DNA of 64,000 nt from Bemisia tabaci (taxonomy: Eukaryota > Arthropoda > Insecta > Hemiptera > Aleyrodidae): positions 14,036,295-14,100,294 of the forward strand of contig NC_092799.1 of assembly GCF_918797505.1 (NCBI RefSeq). Direction: 5' to 3'. The position numbers and the translations under genes were made by a program. Below the pieces are notes generated by a model. The model did no database searches. It was given only the letters and a program-made list of their open reading frames with translations, and was not told the origin of the DNA. Below are positions 60,701 to 64,000 of the stretch, piece by piece; positions within the stretch are counted from its first letter, which is position 1; each line of letters starts with the position of its first letter.

Positions 60701-60932
60701 TATAACTGTGAGCAGGCGGCATCGATGACTGTTGAGAGTATTGATTTCATTGAGTCGGAAGTTAAATGACTAATGACAGAAGAGCTTATTAATATTCATG
60801 TCGACTCACGTTTGATTTGTAGAGGTAAAGGAGGTTGAAGCCACCCTGTGAGCGGAACTAATAAAGGGTCCGTGTATCCATCACACCAAGCCATCGCAGA
60901 TGTTATCATTTGGCTCATCAATTTACTACTGT
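45543..60932 (-). CDS. WD40-repeat protein, NACHT and WD-repeat (NWD1/NWD2)-like, partial
   Basis: Thirteen exons on the minus strand, in transcript order: 60932-60810, 57578-57447, 56664-56541, 55287-55097, 54535-54333, 53354-53177, 52666-52508, 51718-51528, 50967-50774, 48793-48625, 47784-47586, 47142-46925 and 45752-45543. Every junction keeps phase, and together they give about 763 residues with no stop. About fourteen WD40 repeats are visible, with blade ends such as TIVWDLK, CVCLWAL, LIVWDMD and IIVWDTK, each preceded by a GH-like and an SGSxD-like motif; fourteen blades make two seven-bladed propellers. The segment before the first blade (LTGWLQPPLPLQI) and the basic tail fit NACHT-WD proteins, cytosolic NTPase-type signalling scaffolds. 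The NACHT domain should be encoded beyond the right edge. The C-terminal end after exon 13 is unresolved. Confidence 0.82.
45753..46924 (-). other. Intron 12 of the WD-repeat gene
   Basis: AT-rich. No repeat family of the window was recognised in it. A small additional exon cannot be excluded, because the donor of exon 12 is weak. Confidence 0.5.
46925..47142 (-). CDS. WD-repeat gene exon 12: blade 14 end and following segment
   Basis: Follows TTTGAGCAG. It encodes SEDKRIIVWDTKKG..., a weak blade-like stretch and CYLPIICLHNTPATYVK. The 3' end is uncertain: GAA at a weak GTAGAA donor is the phase-0 choice that joins exon 13. If unspliced, the frame runs to a stop at 46820 and adds about 35 unlikely residues. 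An extra small exon before exon 13 is possible. Confidence 0.75.
47330..47465. repeat. Repeat fragments in intron 11
   Basis: TTGGACGTATTTCTATCAAA at 47333 is a decayed family A-short end. 47395-47465 (AAAACACAGTTCTGTAACCAGC) matches the right inner arm of the 30.0-31.4 kb element. Confidence 0.55.
47586..47784 (-). CDS. WD-repeat gene exon 11: blade 13 and start of blade 14
   Basis: Follows TGTTTTATCCAG and ends TCA G at GTACAT. It encodes VGHSDTVTCVAVAI...SGSRDNNLIVWDMDTG, then LGHLGCITCVQVAGDG. Two GH motifs, SGSRD and VWD make this an unambiguous WD40 segment. Confidence 0.86.
48625..48793 (-). CDS. WD-repeat gene exon 10: blade 11 end, blade 12
   Basis: Follows GCGTGTTCTAG and ends GCC CAA at GTAAGT. 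It encodes LRIWPLVSHRDDEKF..., then HTEEITCFVLTMDSLHLIT and SLKVWQV. The last base may be off by one, but the phase (0) is set by the open frame. Confidence 0.83.
48871..48950. repeat. Short palindromic repeat, family A-short, best copy
   Basis: AACGTATTTATGCTAAAAGG and CCTTTTAGCATAAATACGTC are perfect inverted ends around a ~25-base loop. Flanked by CTTATG on both sides, a likely target duplication. In intron 9, about 80 bases upstream of exon 10. Confidence 0.88.
49016..49266. repeat. MITE family G in intron 9
   Basis: CTGCCATGCTAAGGAAGAACG at the left; the right end is eroded after TTCTTCCTTAGCA. Confidence 0.8.
49302..49472. repeat. Family H fragment and single family D unit
   Basis: CACGGTGGATCGAATCAATG (49304) is a lone family H end. 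GCGCAATGCGTGAAGTATCC (49430) followed by TTTGTAGGCGC is a single family D unit. Confidence 0.6.
49490..49882. repeat. MITE family H interrupted by a hAT MITE
   Basis: CACGGTGGATCGAGTCAATA to ATTGACTCGATCCACTGTG. Removing the inserted hAT element and one 8-bp duplication leaves about 223 bases, matching the ~234-bp intact copies. Confidence 0.88.
49683..49844. mobile_element. hAT-type MITE (family C), nested
   Basis: CTGAGGCGGATCCAACAATT to TGGATCCGCCAATG. The flanks ATTGTGTG and ATTGTGTA match at seven of eight bases, confirming the 8-bp hAT duplication and showing insertion after family H. Confidence 0.9.
50099..50361. repeat. Fold-back MITE family I in intron 9
   Basis: TTGGATTGCATTATGCAAAA to TTCTGCAAAATGCAATTCAA, ending where the next MITE starts. 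Confidence 0.85.
50362..50609. repeat. MITE family G inserted at the end of family I
   Basis: CTGCCATGCTAAGGAAAAATG to TTTTTACTTAGCACGGCAG, flanked by AATT on both sides. The left flank is the terminal sequence of the family I element. Confidence 0.87.
50774..50967 (-). CDS. WD-repeat gene exon 9: blade 10 and start of blade 11
   Basis: Follows GTTTGACTTTCAG and ends GGC AAC AG at GTACGT in phase 2. It encodes GHQSMVTAVGVLSDSRRVV...GVIAVWIADNG, then TQYMAITNNMKYAVSGDGG. Confidence 0.84.
51528..51718 (-). CDS. WD-repeat gene exon 8: blades 8-9
   Basis: Follows TTTCAATACAG and ends TTT ACC at GTAAGT in phase 0. It encodes ATDNMVNMWQLNSHE... and a classic blade, EGHTATITSVAISPNG then SGSEDKTARAWGL. 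This is the clearest WD40 match of the series. Confidence 0.86.
52029..52256. repeat. CACTGG MITE (family B) in intron 7
   Basis: CACTGGAAAATAAAACACATT to TGTTTTTTCCCAGTG, flanked by TG on both sides. The interior is nearly palindromic. Confidence 0.9.
52508..52666 (-). CDS. WD-repeat gene exon 7: blade 7 end, blade 8 start
   Basis: Follows TTTGCATTGCAG and ends ACA G at GTAAAG. It encodes GNRLTYWSFRREDGVG..., a long insert of about 20 residues between blades, then HTGPITCLEVSRDGLTAVT. The insert probably marks the junction between the two propellers. Confidence 0.82.
52825..53083. repeat. Fold-back MITE family I in intron 6
   Basis: TTGGATTGCATTTTGCAAAA to TTTTGCAAAATGCAATCCA, the cleanest copy; arms extend through GGAACCAG. 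Confidence 0.88.
53177..53354 (-). CDS. WD-repeat gene exon 6: WD blade 6
   Basis: Follows TTTTCTGAAATAG and ends ACT GCT G at GTATAG. It encodes VLSMCIAGDNRRAVVGG...GRVYVYDMHTG and the first half of blade 7 (ITNRDDYLITA). Again the Gly codon is split by a phase-1 intron. Confidence 0.83.
53727..54158. repeat. Fold-back element family K in intron 5
   Basis: ATATCGATGACCAAAGTGCG and its inverse CACTTTGGTCATCGATAT. CACGTTTCCCTGTTTGCAA is inverse to the right-hand GAGATACGTGG segment. No transposase frame is seen. Confidence 0.75.
54333..54535 (-). CDS. WD-repeat gene exon 5: end of blade 4, blade 5
   Basis: Follows CGGATTACAG and ends CCG AAG at GTATGA in phase 0. It encodes SADGCVCLWALDKF..., a divergent blade (VFLLVACEDNQLYLHTL) and then ALRGHRPK. 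The first base pair of codons completes the Gly split by the previous intron. Confidence 0.83.
55097..55287 (-). CDS. WD-repeat gene exon 4: blade 3 and start of blade 4
   Basis: Follows CGTGTTTCAG and ends TCA G at GTACAT. It encodes EHIAPVICVTSAMNS...ASGGEDSRIIV and then HHRGPVTAL...DVLVS. The donor splits the Gly codon of an SG(S) motif. Blade 3 has lost its Trp (IIVSSL). Confidence 0.83.
55421..55781 (-). repeat. Long fold-back repeat, family A, in intron 3
   Basis: TTGGACGTATTTATGTTAAAA to TCCATTTAGCATGCGAATACG. Its outer 30 bases equal those of family A-short, but about 290 extra bases lie inside. Opposite orientation to 60242. Confidence 0.85.
55876..55996. repeat. Tandem pair, family D, period 69 bp
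   Basis: GTGGTGTACGCGCAATG followed by GTCTTGCAGGCGCCA occurs twice. CpG-rich, inverse to the units at 11805-11930. Confidence 0.8.
56541..56664 (-). CDS. WD-repeat gene exon 3: WD blade 2
   Basis: Follows TTATTATAG and ends at a GTAAGT donor in phase 2. It encodes HTGPVLCISIVK...LTGSADLSTIVWDLK, a complete textbook WD40 repeat with GH, SGSAD and WD signatures. Confidence 0.85.
57447..57578 (-). CDS. WD-repeat gene exon 2: first WD blade
   Basis: Follows TTCCATTGCAG and ends AGA G at GTAATT. It encodes VTCNAKVLLIEPT...NGDPQLWHVMSNSLVHTFR. The DPQLW dipeptide region plus HTF closes a WD blade. Its final G joins GA of the next exon to make the Gly of GHTGPV. Confidence 0.8.
57579..60241 (-). 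other. Intron 1 (in-window) of the WD-repeat gene
   Basis: AT-rich, with some GC-richer stretches at 59280-59420 and 60000-60080. A plus-strand frame at 57822-58073 has no usable start. No exon was found. A GATAATCGATC-type inverted motif lies at 57270-57360 in the next intron. Confidence 0.45.
60242..60593 (+). repeat. Long fold-back repeat, family A
   Basis: TTGGACGTATTCATGCTAAA to CCTTTTAGCATAAATACGTCC, with the same interior landmarks as 1-354 (CAGTGACGTCAGCGGCAA, CATGAGCCCTGTCCACAA). It sits 217 bases 3' of exon 1. Confidence 0.87.
60810..60932 (-). CDS. WD-repeat gene exon 1 in window: linker before first propeller
   Basis: Follows a TATATTTTCAG acceptor and ends AAA C at a GTGAGT donor. 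It encodes SSKLMSQM...LTGWLQPPLPLQIK. It opens with two bases of a split codon, so at least one more exon lies to the right. The leucine/proline-rich end resembles the linker that leads into the propellers of NWD proteins. Confidence 0.7.
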
Positions 60933-61521
60933 CTGAAAATATAAATCGAAAATTAGGATAAAATATGTTTTTTTAGTCGACTTCCAGTCAATTTGAAATA
61001 CGAGGCATGGGTACGTATATGAGGACTTATCTGTAACAATAGCGGATGTGAAAAATTACCTTTTCGAAACACATTCAAAACAAGCAGGAAGCTCCAACGC
61101 ATTGGCGTCGGAGAGCGGCTCTGGGGGCAGTAGTTGTAGTCAAGAATGAGGGCCTAGACACATTTTGTCATTGATGTACAATCCGACAACTGTCGATTCA
61201 TGTTTTGTAACTTAGCAGATTTACGTAGCCGGTGTATAAATGTGTATTGGGCTTTGATATGGCGAATACATGGCATTATCACTTGTTGTATACTTTTAAT
61301 TTTGAAAGCTCTTTGGAGGTCCGCTTCCTAAAAAATCTCTGGTTGATAAGTCGTTTAGCGAGGCTGCAAAAAATTTGCATTTTTATATCTGAAAGTGTAG
61401 GTATTGGTTTTTTGTATAATTGTTTTTTTGGATTGCTGGAAAAGTAACGCATACTTCTATAATTTAGGACTGAGTCAGGGAAATATAAGGTTCGTTAAAT
61501 AGTAAATATTCCTAGTACCGT

Positions 61522-61791
61522 GTGACACTATTGTTAACGAAAAGTTTTTGCAACTTGTCAAAGAGGTTGTTGAATGATCTTCGAATAACTTTTGATGAGC
61601 TAGAGGTAGTGGTTCTATCTGCAGCTCGTGGACTTCTGTACGATATTGTCCAGAATCATCTGAATTTTCAAAAAGTGTCCGCTTGTTCGATACCCAATTT
61701 GCTCATTCATGCATACAAGGAGAAGCGCATGAAAGCTTTAGCAGACATTTTGGAGATGAATCAAGAATTAGATGAAGAATTTATGACTTAA
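61522..61791 (+). CDS. Coding-like open frame, 89 codons, unrecognised
   Basis: The frame runs from a GTG to TAA and reads protein-like throughout: CNLSKRLLNDLRITFDELE, then IPNLLIHAYKEKRMKALAD and a Glu-rich end. The predicted helices (HAYKEKRMKALADILEM) suggest an alpha-helical repeat, but I cannot name the family. There is no upstream ATG or strong acceptor, although ACGAAAAG at 61533-61540 or TCAAAG at 61558-61563 could serve. It may be the last exon of a plus-strand gene, a retro-copied fragment, or chance. Confidence 0.25.
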   Translation: MTLLLTKSFCNLSKRLLNDLRITFDELEVVVLSAARGLLYDIVQNHLNFQKVSACSIPNLLIHAYKEKRMKALADILEMNQELDEEFMT

Positions 61792-62659
61792 ATCACGGCA
61801 CCTTATTCACGGGATGACCTTAATTACGGCAACTATTTATTGTCCATGAGATGCAGATGGTTCCATTTCCCTAGCTCATCAAAAGGTATTCGAAGATCAA
61901 TTTCATCAGCCACCCGTACGAACCACGTTTCTAGTGACCCGTACTTGCTTCGCACGTATGAAACATACAATCAGAGAAAACAGAATTCATCTTACAATAA
62001 TCAATAATCAGTAGGACATGAATCGTTGCGATGTATAATACGACATTATAATGCGGCATTACTATTGTAATTCATTTTAATGGATTAGGGGCATTATAAA
62101 TCATTATTGCCACGTCGGAATGAAATGTTGTAGACTGAATTGAAAAGCATGTTGGCAAAATTTATTATAAAAATAGTATAACATGTAGGTACATAACATA
62201 AAGGTAATACAAATTAAATGATTAGAGCGTGTATATTTCATTACATTATAGGTATATTACAATCATTTTTGTCATTGTTGGAAATTTTGATAGTTTGAAA
62301 TTTGATAGTTGATAGTTGATAGTTTGAGAGTTGAAAATTTGGTTATTTTATTTAGTTAAGGTGATTCGATAGACGCCATATTTTGTGTCAGAATGGCATG
62401 CGACATATCCCATCAATTGGTTCCATTTTTTCATTTACTCATCATTTTTCTCCAATTTTAAGTTTCGCAATTCTGTTTTCAGGAGACTAAAGCACTCACT
62501 TATCAATTTGTATATTTATATTGAGTTAAGGGTAGAGACGTATTCCTCACCGGAATTGAGGAATGGAGGTGTTACAGTAAGTCCGGCATTAGGTTCCATT
62601 TCGACATCAGCGACGATCAACGCTACGATACTGGAAGCCAGTCTTCCGATATTAAATCC
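61792..62659. other. No gene seen
   Basis: Very AT-rich, with a short GATAGTTTGA repeat at 62288-62330. Confidence 0.45.
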
Positions 62660-63170
62660 CTAGCGGGGAAGAAAAAAAATGCCTAGATTTCGCTAAAAAA
62701 TCCCTAAATCCCCAGATTTGCTCAAATATACTTAAAAAATCCCTAGATTTTGCAAAAAGCGCCATTTTTAACGAAGAATCATGATGTCATTCGATGTAGC
62801 GATTTGCAATATTTAAATCTGATTGGCTCGTTTGAATTTTGGCGCTCTCTGAAAGCAGTGCTAATCCAGACCAATAAAATGAAAGAATATTAGTTGATTT
62901 CTTATTATTAACAGGTTGAATGCAGTTGAATGTCAAGTACATCGAAGGACGCAATCGTTTTAATTTCCGGCTTATTTGCGGGGAAAATAGTGTTGCCAAA
63001 AAGGCCTACAAAATATAGATGAAAAAATGTTTTCGATTGTCGAAGCTAGAATTGAGGTTAAAAAGTTGATTTTTGGTAACTTTACCTCATCAAAAAAAAA
63101 TCCCTAGATTTCCTGAAAAATCCCTAAATCCCTGGAAATTCCGGAAAATCCCTAAATCTAGGGATAAACC
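62660..63170. repeat. Two arrays of TCCCTAGATTT motifs
   Basis: At 62679-62755 and 63095-63165 the words TCCCTAGATTT, TCCCTAAATCC and CCTAGATTTCGCTAAAAA recur every 20-30 bases. The second array ends in the inverse, AAATCTAGGGAT. The arrays flank about 340 bases of ordinary sequence and may be the sub-terminal repeats of a DNA transposon. Confidence 0.55.
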
Positions 63171-63896
63171 CTTAGACATCGGATGGCTGTTGGAAGCATT
63201 AGAGTCAACATTTGAAACGCTGCTGCAGAATTTGCCGGGAGTATAATCGAGTGTTGAAAGTCAGTAGAATTGAACAATGTAATAATTGCTTTCCGAAATA
63301 AGCGTTATAATAAAAAAACCACGAATCTGAACTGTTAATACTGGAACACACCTTCTGTAAATGTACCTTGCGAGAGATAAGTAAAAAAATAGATGTACTG
63401 GAGGAGAAGTGCTTCTCCACAGAGTTTGAAGAAGGAAAAAAAATGCCCAAATTTACTTACTTCAGCATTTTCGGCAAAATCACTGCAATTTCCGAACCTT
63501 TTTCTGGCCAGGGGCCAAAATTAAATGATTATGAAGGGCCACTTAGATGTTGTAGATAAAAATAGGACTGTTGAAAAAGTCGCCGTTTTCAATAAATATG
63601 TTCCCGGAATGGAAAAAACAGCTCACAAATAAAAGCAAATTGCCATAGAAACTTCTTCACGAAATCACACACACAACGAAGAACGAGGCGCTACAGACGA
63701 GTCCGTCCAGGACAAGTTAAAAAATTCCCATGAGCCGAGTGCCAAAACTAATTGGAACTGTATGAATGAATTGCTCCTTTTAAAAATCAAAACAATATCG
63801 AATTGCGATATATTACACAGTTAAGATAGGGCTATGTCCTGTCGTAAGCGGCGACATACAGTCGATATCATTTCAATAATCGCCCCAATGGCCACG

Positions 63897-63982
63897 ATAG
63901 TTGTTAGACGTTTACGGTTTCCCTGGTAACCTTTGTTTGCTATCAGCTGATATCGAGTAATTAACTAGGAAGCTCCAACCCA
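63897..63982 (+). repeat. Dispersed repeat, family E
   Basis: GATAGTTGTTAGACGTTTAC to GGAAGCTCCAACC, inverse copy of 14466-14566; may continue past the window. Confidence 0.75.
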
Positions 63983-64000
63983 GTGGTTAAAGCTTCCTTA

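Overview
The window reads as AT-rich animal nuclear DNA, most likely from an insect. The genes are split by introns with GT/AG junctions. About thirty short non-autonomous transposon copies from roughly a dozen families litter the sequence, and a 500-base run of N marks a scaffold join at 37332-37831. A gene for a secreted, lysine/glutamate-rich and cysteine-rich protein would suit a plant-sap feeder such as a hemipteran, but this is inference and the species cannot be fixed from the sequence.

Two genes are well supported. (1) On the minus strand at 15721-18058 is a two-exon gene. Its first exon encodes a near-perfect signal peptide. Its second encodes a 326-residue mature protein with a charged helix, a CxC/CxxC cysteine cluster and tandem Trp and Thr-Pro-Ala-Asn repeats. 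I recognise no family, and it is the best candidate for something undescribed. (2) On the minus strand, from about 60932 leftwards to at least 45543, are thirteen exons with matching phases that encode about 763 residues. They form about fourteen WD40 repeats (two seven-bladed propellers) and a basic tail, and resemble NACHT and WD-repeat proteins (NWD1/NWD2-like). The N-terminal NACHT part would lie to the right of the window. The true C-terminus is not seen.

Layout. 1-15 kb: no convincing gene; fold-back repeats, a tRNA-like SINE (~5.0 kb), microsatellites and a nested-transposon patch (11.2-11.9 kb). 15.7-18.1 kb: the secreted-protein gene. 18-32 kb: repeat-rich, with a 0.93-kb palindrome (23.5-24.4 kb), a hAT MITE with a perfect 8-bp target duplication (27.2 kb), CACTG-ended MITEs and a 1.36-kb nested fold-back (30.0-31.4 kb). 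32-37 kb: many copies of one MITE whose ends read CTGCC(A/G)TGCTAAGGAA. 37-39 kb: CpG-rich islands either side of the gap. 39-45 kb: mostly unique AT-rich sequence. 45-61 kb: the WD-repeat gene, whose introns carry more than ten MITEs. 61-64 kb: probably a further intron of that gene, with one isolated coding-like frame on the plus strand and a motif array built on TCCCTAGATTT.

The two genes show no sign of working together. All exon limits come from reading splice signals and phase by eye. No similarity search was run, so family names rest on motif recognition.
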